64,000 nucleotides of DNA from Arsukibacterium sp. UBA5043 (GTDB lineage: Bacteria > Pseudomonadota > Gammaproteobacteria > Enterobacterales > Alteromonadaceae), in assembly GCA_002415085.1 (NCBI GenBank), contig DIBV01000013.1:874-64873 (forward strand). The letters run 5' to 3'. The position numbers were made by a program, and so were the translations under genes. Positions 52,371 to 60,108 of this stretch are shown here, piece by piece. The stretch's first letter is position 1; each line of letters begins with the position of its first letter. A model generated the notes under the pieces. It did no database searches and had not been told where the DNA came from. It was given only the letters and a program-made list of their open reading frames with translations.

Positions 52371-53138
52371 ATGAATAAACGCAATACTCAGCAGCGACGC
52401 CATCTTATCGTCAGCCAATTACAACAACAAGGCGAATTGTCTGTAGAGCAACTAGCAGAGCGCTTCCAGACGTCAGAAGTCACCATTCGTAAAGATTTAA
52501 CGGTGTTGGAGCAAGCGGGTTTGCTGTTGCGTCGCTATGGTGGTGCTGTGCCGGTGCCGCAGGATTTTATTGCTGATTCCAGTTTTGAAAAAGTTTCAAA
52601 GCGAAAGCTGGCAATTGCTAAAGCTGCTGCCGATCTGATTAAAGACCACTACCGGATTATTATCGACAGCGGCCGCACTACCGCAGCCTTGCTACCAGAG
52701 CTGGCGGGTAAACAAGGGCTGGTGGTTATGACTAACTCACTGGGCATTGCCAATGCCCTGCGTGAGCTGGAGAACGAGCCAACCTTATTGATGACCGGTG
52801 GCAGCTGGGACCCGCAATCCGAGGCGTTTCAGGGCCAGCTGGCCGAGCAGGTATTACGGGCTTATGATTTCGATCAGTTATTTATTGGTGCTGATGGTAT
52901 CGATCTGACCCGCGGCACCACCACTTACAATGAATTATACAGTTTGAGCCGGGTGATGGCTGAATGTGCCCGCGAAGTGATTGTTATGCTGGAGTCTGAC
53001 AAACTGGGACGGAAAATTCATAATCTGGAATTGCCCTGGAGCATGATTAAAGTGCTGATTAGCGACGACGGTTTAAGCGACGACGCGGCGGCCAGAATAA
53101 CCGAACAAGGCGTGAAAGTTATCAGGGTTAATGCCTGA
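52371..53138 (+). CDS. DeoR/GlpR family transcriptional regulator upstream of glmS
   Basis: 255 residues. The N-terminal helix-turn-helix has RRHLIVSQLQQQGELSVEQL, SEVTIRKDLTVLEQAGLLLR and the YGGAV turn. The C-terminal DeoR sensor domain (about 75-235) shares the phosphosugar isomerase fold, with IIIDSGRTTAALLPEL and QLFIGADGIDLTRGTTTYNE. It sits 50 bases before glmS, so amino-sugar phosphate is the probable ligand and glmS the probable target. Confidence 0.93.
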   Translation: MNKRNTQQRRHLIVSQLQQQGELSVEQLAERFQTSEVTIRKDLTVLEQAGLLLRRYGGAVPVPQDFIADSSFEKVSKRKLAIAKAAADLIKDHYRIIIDSGRTTAALLPELAGKQGLVVMTNSLGIANALRELENEPTLLMTGGSWDPQSEAFQGQLAEQVLRAYDFDQLFIGADGIDLTRGTTTYNELYSLSRVMAECAREVIVMLESDKLGRKIHNLELPWSMIKVLISDDGLSDDAAARITEQGVKVIRVNA

Positions 53139-53188
53139 TTAACCCGCTGATATAAAGCTGAATTTTAACAGAATAATGGAGACAAATT

Positions 53189-55018
53189 ATGTGTGGAATC
53201 GTCGGCGCCGTGGCGCAACGTGATGTGGTGGATATTCTGGTTGAAGGCCTGCGCCGCCTGGAGTACCGCGGTTATGACTCGGCCGGTGTTGCAGTAGTTA
53301 ATGCAGCAGGCGAGCTGACCCGGCTACGTCGTCTGGGTAAAGTAAAAGAGCTGGCGGATGCGGTTGCGTTAACGCCCACTCCGGGCGGTACCGGCATTGC
53401 TCATACCCGCTGGGCCACCCATGGCGAGCCAAGCGAGCGTAACGCCCACCCCCACGTTTCCAGCAATATTATCGTGGTGCATAACGGTATTATTGAAAAC
53501 CATAACCCGCTGCGTGACGCGTTAAAAGCCAAAGGCTATATTTTTACCTCCGATACCGACACTGAAGTTATCGCCCACCTGGTAGAAGAAGAGCTGAAAA
53601 GTGCCGGCTCATTATTGGCCGCGGTACAAAAATCAGTAAAACAGCTGCATGGCGCTTATGGCACGGTGCTGCTGGATAAAACCGATAGCAGCCGGGTTGT
53701 AGTTGCCCGTTCAGGCAGCCCGCTGGTAATTGGCTTAGGTATCGGTGAAAACTTTATTGCTTCTGATCAACTGGCATTGTTGCCGGTTACCCGCCGCTTT
53801 ATCTTTTTAGAAGAAGGCGATGTCGCAGAAATTACCCGCCACAGCGTCAGCATTTTTGATAAAGATGGCAATGCAATAGAGCGCGAAGTACATGAGTCTA
53901 CCGTTAGCTATGACGCTGGCGACAAAGGCCAGTATCGCCACTTTATGCTGAAAGAAATTTACGAGCAGCCGCATGCGATTAATAACACTCTGGAAGGTCG
54001 CTTAAACGATGATAGCGTACTGGACGAAACCTTTGGCAATGGCGCAGCTGAGCTGTTTAAACAGGTTAAGCATGTGCAAATTGTGGCCTGTGGTACCAGC
54101 TATCACTCTGGTATGGTGGCGCGCTATTGGTTAGAGTCGTTAGGTGGCATTTCCTGTAATGTCGAAATTGCCTCAGAATTTCGCTATCGCAAATCGTTCG
54201 TGCAGCCAAACAGCCTGCTGGTTAGCATTTCCCAGTCGGGTGAAACGGCCGATACCTTAGCTGCACTGCGCTTAGCAAAAGAAGCGGGCTACGTTGGTAG
54301 CTTAACCATTTGTAACGTCGCCGGTTCATCCCTGGTGCGTGAATCCGACTTAGCCTTTATGACCCGGGCCGGCGCCGAGATTGGCGTGGCCTCTACTAAA
54401 GCCTTTACCACCCAGCTGGTGGGTCTGGCGATGCTGACTCTGGCTATTGGTAAATATAATGGCTTAAGCGCGGCAGCCCAGAAAGACATGGTGGCAGCAC
54501 TTAAATCGCTGCCAGCCAAGCTGGAAGAAACCCTGCAACTGGCCGGTGACATTGAAAACCTGGCAGAAGAGTTTGCCGATAAGCAACATTCGTTGTTTTT
54601 AGGCCGGGGCGATCAATACCCGATTGCGATGGAAGGGGCATTAAAGCTGAAGGAAATCTCTTACATTCACGCTGAAGCCTATGCAGCTGGCGAGTTAAAA
54701 CACGGCCCGCTGGCGCTGATTGATGCTGAGATGCCAATTATTGTGGTAGCGCCTAACAATGAATTGCTGGAAAAGCTGCAGTCTAACGTGGAAGAAGTGC
54801 GGGCCCGCGGTGGTATTTTATATGTGTTCGCCGACATCGACGCCCACTTCAAATCCGACGCTACCCAGCGTGTGGTTAATGTACCGCACGTACACCCGCT
54901 GATTGCACCTATTATCTACACTATACCGCTGCAATTGCTAAGCTACTACGTTGCCATTATCAAAGGCACCGACGTAGACCAGCCTCGTAATTTGGCGAAG
55001 AGTGTAACGGTGGAGTAA
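53189..55018 (+). CDS. glmS: Glutamine-fructose-6-phosphate aminotransferase (isomerizing)
   Basis: 609 residues, as in E. coli. Cys2 of [12 protein letters not shown] is the glutaminase nucleophile. [12 protein letters not shown] and HTRWATHG follow. Two SIS domains have [19 protein letters not shown] and SRGD-like GRGDQYP; the end is [13 protein letters not shown]. It makes glucosamine-6-phosphate, the first step to UDP-GlcNAc. Its 3' end is the classical Tn7 target. A second, diverged copy of this last stretch lies 4.8 kb downstream, so the present 3' end may have come with the inserted island. Confidence 0.98.
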   Translation: MCGIVGAVAQRDVVDILVEGLRRLEYRGYDSAGVAVVNAAGELTRLRRLGKVKELADAVALTPTPGGTGIAHTRWATHGEPSERNAHPHVSSNIIVVHNGIIENHNPLRDALKAKGYIFTSDTDTEVIAHLVEEELKSAGSLLAAVQKSVKQLHGAYGTVLLDKTDSSRVVVARSGSPLVIGLGIGENFIASDQLALLPVTRRFIFLEEGDVAEITRHSVSIFDKDGNAIEREVHESTVSYDAGDKGQYRHFMLKEIYEQPHAINNTLEGRLNDDSVLDETFGNGAAELFKQVKHVQIVACGTSYHSGMVARYWLESLGGISCNVEIASEFRYRKSFVQPNSLLVSISQSGETADTLAALRLAKEAGYVGSLTICNVAGSSLVRESDLAFMTRAGAEIGVASTKAFTTQLVGLAMLTLAIGKYNGLSAAAQKDMVAALKSLPAKLEETLQLAGDIENLAEEFADKQHSLFLGRGDQYPIAMEGALKLKEISYIHAEAYAAGELKHGPLALIDAEMPIIVVAPNNELLEKLQSNVEEVRARGGILYVFADIDAHFKSDATQRVVNVPHVHPLIAPIIYTIPLQLLSYYVAIIKGTDVDQPRNLAKSVTVE

Positions 55019-55037
55019 ACCCCCAACTTTACCTCAA

Positions 55038-55067
55038 AATAAAAAGCCTCGCACAGCGAGGCTTTTT
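55038..55067 (+). terminator. Terminator after glmS
   Basis: AAAAAGCCTCGC / GCGAGGCTTTTT, a perfect 12-bp stem with loop ACA and T-rich tail. It differs from the orphan terminator at 59871 that follows the second glmS end. Confidence 0.93.
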
Positions 55068-55199
55068 ATTTTGAGCTCACTCCTGTACCAGAAAATGCTT
55101 TGCTTTACGTTCTGCTTGGCTTATTTTACACATGTAGTTGAAATAAACTTTTAACAAGCAAGTGAAAACAAATTTTAACTTGAGCTTGAAGGATGCCGA

Positions 55200-56141
55200 A
55201 TGAAGATGATTTTTACAATAATAATAGTTTTTTTGCTGACTATTATTATTTGGGGTTTTGGTTGGTATTGGATAGATACTAACGTTTTAGTGGAAAGTGA
55301 ATCTCAGGTAAATCTGGAAGCATTACGAGGTTCTTTTGGCGATAAGTTTGGTGCGGTTAACGCATTATTTTCTGGTATGGCTTTTTGCGGAATAATTATC
55401 ACATTACTTATTCAAAGAGCTGATCTGAAAGAAACTCAAAGCGCCATGAAACATGAAAGATTTAATAATACATTTTTTCAGTTGTTAAAATTACATATGG
55501 AAACAACTGAAAAACTCAAGTTTAAAGGGCAGGACGGAAGAGATGCTCTAAACTCGTTTGTTGAATTTTTTAAACGATCAGATCAAGATTTTTCAGCATT
55601 TTTTGCGTTTAATAAATTAGGTAGAGAAGATTTAAGGGATCTAAAATCCGGTGAAAAATCGACACAAGATTTTCATCTTCTACTGAGCTCTAGTGATGCA
55701 GCAAATATAGAAGAATGCATCAAAAATGGAAATAAAAGCTTTGATAACTACCTTGATGACAGCATTGACCTTCATGAACGTAAAGTTAGAAAAGCTTATA
55801 TACATGCATCAAAAGAAGGTTTTTTTGCATTTTCTCATTACTTAAGAAGTTTTTACAATATTGTTCTTTTTGTTGATGAAAGTACTGTTATCAGCGAGAA
55901 AAACAAAAAAGAGTACATCTCTTTCATGGCTTCTCAAATATCTGATATTGAACTTGTCTTTGTTTTCTATAACTGTTTACTGGAATATGAATCCTCTAAT
56001 GGAGCTCAGGCTGGATTTGATTCATCCAAAATGAGATATCTTTTACATAAATATGACATTATAAGAAATATGAATTCTAAAAGTGTATTCCACCAAAGCC
56101 ATATGAATATATTCAAAAAAGGGTGCCAAAATGTCGCTTAA
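55200..56141 (+). CDS. Putative phage abortive infection protein (putAbiC-like), membrane
   Basis: 313 residues. Two membrane helices lie at about 3-24 and 52-72, with a short outside loop between. The cytoplasmic part begins QRADLKETQSAMKHERFNNT and has FFQLLKLHMETTEKL, then GQDGRDALNSFVEFF, the signature block of the putative AbiC family. C-terminal SHYLRSFYNIVLF with FMASQISDIELVFVFYNCL also fits. Family members are linked to phage abortive infection, mechanism unknown. It overlaps the DUF262 gene by 11 bases. Codon use is AT-rich, unlike glmS, pointing to acquisition. Confidence 0.75.
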   Translation: MKMIFTIIIVFLLTIIIWGFGWYWIDTNVLVESESQVNLEALRGSFGDKFGAVNALFSGMAFCGIIITLLIQRADLKETQSAMKHERFNNTFFQLLKLHMETTEKLKFKGQDGRDALNSFVEFFKRSDQDFSAFFAFNKLGREDLRDLKSGEKSTQDFHLLLSSSDAANIEECIKNGNKSFDNYLDDSIDLHERKVRKAYIHASKEGFFAFSHYLRSFYNIVLFVDESTVISEKNKKEYISFMASQISDIELVFVFYNCLLEYESSNGAQAGFDSSKMRYLLHKYDIIRNMNSKSVFHQSHMNIFKKGCQNVA

Positions 56142-57723
56142 GGATCCAAAGCCTGAAATTATGAGACTTGAGGAACTTGCTCAGCAAGTGAAATTAGGTG
56201 ACATAAAGCTACCTAAATTTCAGAGACCTTTTGTCTGGCGACAAAGTGACATGCTCAACTTGCTTGACAGTATTTACAAAGGATATCCGATAGGAAGCTT
56301 ATTACTTTGGAACAGTTCTCAGAAGCTCATCAGTGAGAGAAGTATCCTAGATCTTGAAATTGACACATCGCTTTCAGATTTTTATCCAACAAACTACTTA
56401 CTAGATGGGCAACAGAGGCTAACAACTCTGTGTGGCGCTCTATTTTGGAATGGTAAAGAAAAATCTAGTAGCTGGAATATTGTATTTGACTTGCTAGATG
56501 AAAAGTTCATAAACGGAAAAGATTTAGTTGTTGACGAGAGATTTTTTCCTCTAAATAAGCTGATCAATACGAGCGATTTCATAAAGCAATGCATGAAATT
56601 TGAGAGTAGTAAAAGTAAGGATCGTTTATATCGAAATGCAGAGAGGCTTCTAAAATCAATAAAGGACTATAAAATTGCAGTTGTAAAAATTGGAGACATG
56701 ACAATAGAAGAGGTGGCACCAATTTTTGAAAGAATTAACAGTACTGGACGTAAACTAACAATCGTAGATCTTATGATGGCTGCAACATGGAGTAACGGCT
56801 TTGATCTTTCAAATGAAATTGAGAAAATAACTGAAGTAGCTAATTATCTTGGGTTTGATGATGTTGATAGCAGTATTATTTTAAGATCTATTTCTGCATC
56901 TGCTGGTTTGGGAGTCAATAAAGACGATATCAGAAAATTACGTGATAAATCACCAGAAGCACTAAAGGTTGCTTGCGATGACACTAGGAAAGCTATTGAT
57001 AAAGCGGTTAATTTTCTAAAATCTGAAATTGGTGTTTACGATTTTAGTTTTGTTCCATACGGTTTGCAGTTCACTTTTCTTTGCGAAATGTTTAGGTTGC
57101 TCGATAACGTCAATTTAAATAATATTGAACATATAAAACAATGGTTCTGGTTTACATCAGTTACTAGATATTATGGTACTTCTAACACTGGTCAAATAAC
57201 CCAAGATTTATCAACAGTTAGGGCTTTTTCTAGTGGGAAAATTGAAAGACTTTTTGAATCAAAAAGAATTGATATATCACAGTTGCTCTTTGATAAATTT
57301 AACTTAAGAAACGCCACTAGTACTACCTTTGCTTTATTGTTAAACAAAGAAAACCCCAGTAAAACTATTTTTGGCGAGGAGTTGGACTTTTCTCATAATA
57401 AAATTAAGAACGCCAAGTTCTATTCATCAATTTTTGAGAGTCAATATGAATATTCAAAACTAAATATTTCTAGAGTTATCAATCCATACAGTAATGAATT
57501 AAGTATTTTTGAAAAAATTGATTCTATAAATTGGTCAAGCCATCTTTTACCTGATGACTCCCATGAAAATCTGTTTTCGAGTAGCGGCGAGTCCAGCGAG
57601 CTGCTCTTTTCTAAACGGTGTGAGTATGTAGCATCAAAAATAAGTGTTCTGACAAGCTGTGAAGTGACTTTTAATCCGGGAACTTACGGAGTTGCTTTTG
57701 ACGGTTCGGAGGAAGAAATTTGA
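56131..57723 (+). CDS. DUF262 domain protein (GmrSD/ParB-like N-terminal domain)
   Basis: 530 residues. The DUF262 domain shows IKLPKFQRPFVWRQSDMLNL (Gln31-Arg32), YPIGSLLLW and the nucleotide-site motif LLDGQQRLTTL (Asp92). INSTGRKLTIVDLMMA follows. Helical regions come after; near the end HLLPDD and LFSKRCEYVASKI recall the tail of DUF1524-type HNH partners, but no full HNH motif is visible, so a nuclease is not claimed. DUF262 proteins act in DNA-modification-targeting defence. The gene overlaps the putAbiC-like gene by 11 bases, so the two are coupled. Confidence 0.85.
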   Translation: MSLKDPKPEIMRLEELAQQVKLGDIKLPKFQRPFVWRQSDMLNLLDSIYKGYPIGSLLLWNSSQKLISERSILDLEIDTSLSDFYPTNYLLDGQQRLTTLCGALFWNGKEKSSSWNIVFDLLDEKFINGKDLVVDERFFPLNKLINTSDFIKQCMKFESSKSKDRLYRNAERLLKSIKDYKIAVVKIGDMTIEEVAPIFERINSTGRKLTIVDLMMAATWSNGFDLSNEIEKITEVANYLGFDDVDSSIILRSISASAGLGVNKDDIRKLRDKSPEALKVACDDTRKAIDKAVNFLKSEIGVYDFSFVPYGLQFTFLCEMFRLLDNVNLNNIEHIKQWFWFTSVTRYYGTSNTGQITQDLSTVRAFSSGKIERLFESKRIDISQLLFDKFNLRNATSTTFALLLNKENPSKTIFGEELDFSHNKIKNAKFYSSIFESQYEYSKLNISRVINPYSNELSIFEKIDSINWSSHLLPDDSHENLFSSSGESSELLFSKRCEYVASKISVLTSCEVTFNPGTYGVAFDGSEEEI

Positions 57724-57742
57724 AATGTGTCACGCGGAAAAC

Positions 57743-57770
57743 TTGACAAAACTTGACGTTGTCTTACAAT
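57743..57770 (+). promoter_or_regulatory. Promoter and operator of the Xre-PIN pair; probable leaderless start
   Basis: TTGACA (57743-57748), 16 bases, TACAAT (57765-57770). The start would fall at about 57777, exactly the ATG of the next gene, so its mRNA is probably leaderless; no ribosome site is seen. GACAA (57745-57749) and TTGTC (57759-57763) form an inverted repeat inside the spacer, and AAAACTTGAC is repeated in tandem, so self-repression by the Xre domain is plausible. Confidence 0.55.
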
Positions 57771-57776
57771 TCGCGG

Positions 57777-58922
57777 ATGCAAAAAATACTTAATACTGAT
57801 AACGCCGTTAAGGCGATGCAAACTGCTGGTCTGTCACAAACTTCTGTGGCGGAGCAGCTCGGCGTGTCTAAAGAGGCGGTATCGCAGTGGCTAAATGCGA
57901 AATCTTTCCCGCGCCCTGACAAGTTGTTGCAGTTTGGCAAGTTGTTAAACTTGTCTTTTAGCGAGTTAGTCACCAAGCAAGACCCTTTTGCGCCCAAAGT
58001 GGCGTTCAGAAAGATGAAGGGCACTAAAACCAAAGAACAACATATTGAGAAAGCTCAGGATATCGGCCGCTTTTTGCGTCATCTGGTGCCTTATGTGCCG
58101 TTTGATACGTTGGAAATGCCACCAGTACTGAAGGCGCCGCAAAACAACTATGATTATTTGCGCACAGTAACGGCCAAGGTAAGAGAAGATATCAACTTAG
58201 GCTTGGCAGAGTGTGTGGACTTTACTCATCTGATACGCCGGTTTTCCGAGCTGCAAACTGTGGTTGTACCGGTAATGTGGGGTAATAAACAGCGACATGA
58301 AAATGCCGTACATATCTACCTGCCAGACTCGCAGACTACCTGGGTTTATCTAAACCTTGATACCAACATTCATGATTTTAAATTTTGGATGGCGCATGAG
58401 CTGGGTCACTGCCTGTCACCAAGCCTTGAAGGTGACGACGCCGAAGATTTTGCTGATGCGTTTGCTGCCGCTCTGTTGTATCCGCATGAAATGGCAGAAC
58501 AGGCGTATATGTCTATCACGGCACAGCCTTCCGCTGCAGCAAAAATAAATCATGTTCTTGCCTTAGCGGATGATTTAACCATTTCGCCTTACACTGTCTT
58601 GGGGCAGGTAAACAAGTATGCTGTTGCAGTCAACAAACCGGTAGTTAAGCTGAGTGAAAAGGCTTTTCCCGGAGCGGTCACTAATTTTAATAAGAAATAT
58701 AAAAATTTGAGTGAAGCATTTTTTGGTGATGCTGATCTGGATGCGCAAGGTAAGCCCAGTGCCCGTGAATATATCGCTAAAAGCGAGGCTGCTTTTGAGA
58801 CTCCCTTTTTTACTATGCTCAGGAAGTATCTTAAAGAGCACAACAAAGGCCCGGGGTTTGTCCATACTGTATTGGATATGCCGTTACTTGACGCACGGAG
58901 TATCCACGCAGAGCTAACCTGA
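57777..58922 (+). CDS. Xre family regulator with ImmA/IrrE metallopeptidase domain
   Basis: 381 residues from ATG 57777 (the frame is open to TTG 57753). The N-terminal Xre helix-turn-helix (about 12-60) reads AMQTAGLSQTSVAEQLGVSK followed by EAVSQWLNAKSFPRPDKLLQ. The C-terminal zinc peptidase of the COG2856 type has HELGH at about 207-211, with AEDFADAFAAALLYP supplying the third ligand. Such fusions act as cleavable repressors or antitoxins. It ends in TGATG shared with the PIN gene, making an antitoxin-toxin order. Confidence 0.9.
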   Translation: MQKILNTDNAVKAMQTAGLSQTSVAEQLGVSKEAVSQWLNAKSFPRPDKLLQFGKLLNLSFSELVTKQDPFAPKVAFRKMKGTKTKEQHIEKAQDIGRFLRHLVPYVPFDTLEMPPVLKAPQNNYDYLRTVTAKVREDINLGLAECVDFTHLIRRFSELQTVVVPVMWGNKQRHENAVHIYLPDSQTTWVYLNLDTNIHDFKFWMAHELGHCLSPSLEGDDAEDFADAFAAALLYPHEMAEQAYMSITAQPSAAAKINHVLALADDLTISPYTVLGQVNKYAVAVNKPVVKLSEKAFPGAVTNFNKKYKNLSEAFFGDADLDAQGKPSAREYIAKSEAAFETPFFTMLRKYLKEHNKGPGFVHTVLDMPLLDARSIHAELT

Positions 58923-59479
58923 TGCCACAATCTAAAATTCTGGTTGATACCAACGCTTACCTGAGGTTAGCGAAAACGATACGCCCCTTATTGTTTGTGC
59001 CCTTTGGGGACAACGAATTTTGTTTGTACATCCTGCCAGAGTTAAATCAGGAGCTTGAAAACCGCAAGCTGCAAAGCAAGTTTCCTTGGGTAGAGGAAGA
59101 TGAATTTTCAGAAAACCGAAAACACTTCCCCAAGATTGGCCGAAAGCAAAAGGTTTCCATACAGCAAAACTTTGATTACATTTGGGATTATGTGCAAACA
59201 GAACTGCAAGGCCCATCCAGAGTAGATGTCTGGTATATCGCCTATGCGTTGGAGCTAGGCGTGCCAGTGATTACTGATGATCAGGATATGACGGCGCTGG
59301 CCAATGTTTTTGCTGCCGATGTTATGTCTACACTTGAGCTGCTTAAGATCATGTTGGATTGCGGCCATTCCGATATGAAAACCATTAATGGCCTGTGCGA
59401 TTACTGGCGATATATTGCTGACCTGCCAGCCAACTTTAAAGCCGACTACGAGCGTTTGTTTGGTAACCAGCAAGCCTAA
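58922..59479 (+). CDS. PIN-domain protein, likely toxin or defence nuclease
   Basis: 185 residues. The PIN-like acidic set is Asp9 in ILVDTNAYLRL, an Asp in SRVDVWYIAYALELGVPVIT and the TDDQDM pair. PIN domains are metal-dependent RNases, and many are toxins. A charged insertion (about 45-85, RKLQSKFPWVEEDEFSENRK) is larger than in VapC. It is translationally coupled to the Xre-ImmA gene (one-base overlap). The target RNA is unknown. It could be a DUF4411-like or other long PIN family. Confidence 0.78.
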   Translation: MPQSKILVDTNAYLRLAKTIRPLLFVPFGDNEFCLYILPELNQELENRKLQSKFPWVEEDEFSENRKHFPKIGRKQKVSIQQNFDYIWDYVQTELQGPSRVDVWYIAYALELGVPVITDDQDMTALANVFAADVMSTLELLKIMLDCGHSDMKTINGLCDYWRYIADLPANFKADYERLFGNQQA

Positions 59480-59661
59480 TGAGGTCTTTCACGTTGTAAA
59501 TTGATATAGCAACCTTTGTGCGTCATCTGCCTTGCTCTTTTGATAACACTATCTCACAAGCCGTTTTACCTTCCAGTTCCCCAGCCAGAATTAGATAATT
59601 TAGGCTATCGTGATTGCCGCTAATGCCATAGAAAAGCTTGGGGTATGTTTAAAAAACTCTT

Positions 59662-59702
59662 AAAGTTATACATGTCGAGGCGAATATGTATAACTTTTTT
59701 TA
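59662..59702 (+). terminator. Perfect inverted repeat with T-run, end of the island operon
   Basis: AAAGTTATACAT (59662-59673) and ATGTATAACTTT (59686-59697) are perfectly complementary around 12 bases, then T-rich sequence. It can act as a terminator for the PIN operon. The AT-rich 12-bp arms and 12-base spacer would also suit a recombinase or repressor site. Confidence 0.5.
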
Positions 59703-59810
59703 TTTTCTATATCTGAAAAGCTGAAACGTACGGAAAAGCCATTTTAGTTAACAAGTAAGGATATTGTACATAAGACTTGCCTGCTTACTCTTGTCATCAT
59801 CTTAACGCAA

Positions 59811-59852
59811 GTCCAGCCACGCAATTTGGCGAAGTCGGTAACTGTCGAATAA
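59811..59852 (+). pseudogene. Displaced 3' end of a second glmS
   Basis: These 42 bases read [13 protein letters not shown] plus stop, against [13 protein letters not shown] of the intact glmS. Identity is 33 of 42 bases, and eight of the nine differences are silent, including a TCG for AGT serine. So it is a genuine but diverged glmS end, not a recent copy. Weak similarity (LLTLVIIL) extends back to about 59780. It is followed by its own terminator. Read as the ancestral gene end pushed away by the island. Confidence 0.8.
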
Positions 59853-59870
59853 GCTGCACCAAAATTTAGC

Positions 59871-59895
59871 AAAGGGCCTTAGGGCCCTTTTTTAT
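59871..59895 (+). terminator. Orphan terminator behind the displaced glmS end
   Basis: AAAGGGCC / GGGCCCTTT stem with TTA loop and a T-run, 18 bases past the remnant stop codon. Its spacing is like that of a native glmS terminator. No complete gene ends here today. Confidence 0.85.
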
Positions 59896-59986
59896 TGGTG
59901 CATGCTTAATCTTTGAAATTTAATGAAAAAGTCATGTTGCTGCAATAATTTGCCCCGCTTTGGATCGGCTTTTTATCGCAGTGCTA

Positions 59987-60030
59987 TTGACGGCTTAAAT
60001 TTAATCATCTACCTTTTGTAAGCGCTTACA
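59987..60030 (+). promoter_or_regulatory. Promoter with LacI-type operator before the GH16 gene
   Basis: TTGACG (59987-59992), 17 bases, TACCTT (60010-60015, weak). TGTAAGCGCTTACA (60017-60030) is a perfect 14-bp palindrome with the central CG typical of LacI/GalR-family operators and lies over the expected start. Sugar-controlled repression of the GH16 and receptor genes is likely; no LacI gene is in the window. Confidence 0.7.
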
Positions 60031-60108
60031 TTTTATATTGCAGATACCTTTATTGGTGTTGGCGTATTCAGTCAGCAGGTAGCAAAGACCCAGGGGATGA
60101 TTATTAAA

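Larger units (their letters stand above)
55019..59852. mobile_element. Defence/toxin island inserted at the glmS 3' end
   Basis: About 4.8 kb between the intact glmS and a displaced glmS tail (59811-59852). It carries two coupled gene pairs: a putAbiC-like and a DUF262 gene in strongly AT-rich DNA, then Xre-ImmA/IrrE and PIN genes of near-host composition. No integrase, transposase or tns gene is visible. The bases AATTTGGCGAAG are identical at both ends (54989-55000 and 59823-59834), a possible crossover core. The composition change inside suggests a composite history. Confidence 0.7.

Noticed and set aside
57590-57723. HNH/DUF1524 nuclease domain at the end of the DUF262 protein
   Set aside because: Only an HLLP fragment and a vague tail resemblance are visible; the second histidine and asparagine pattern is missing.
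59660-59700. Integron attC site
   Set aside because: The inverted repeat has GTT and AAC in the wrong order and lacks the R/L box layout and asymmetry of attC.
55019-59852. Intact Tn7-like transposon at glmS
   Set aside because: The position fits attTn7, but no tnsABCDE genes are present, I saw no end repeats, and Tn7 insertion does not duplicate the glmS coding end.
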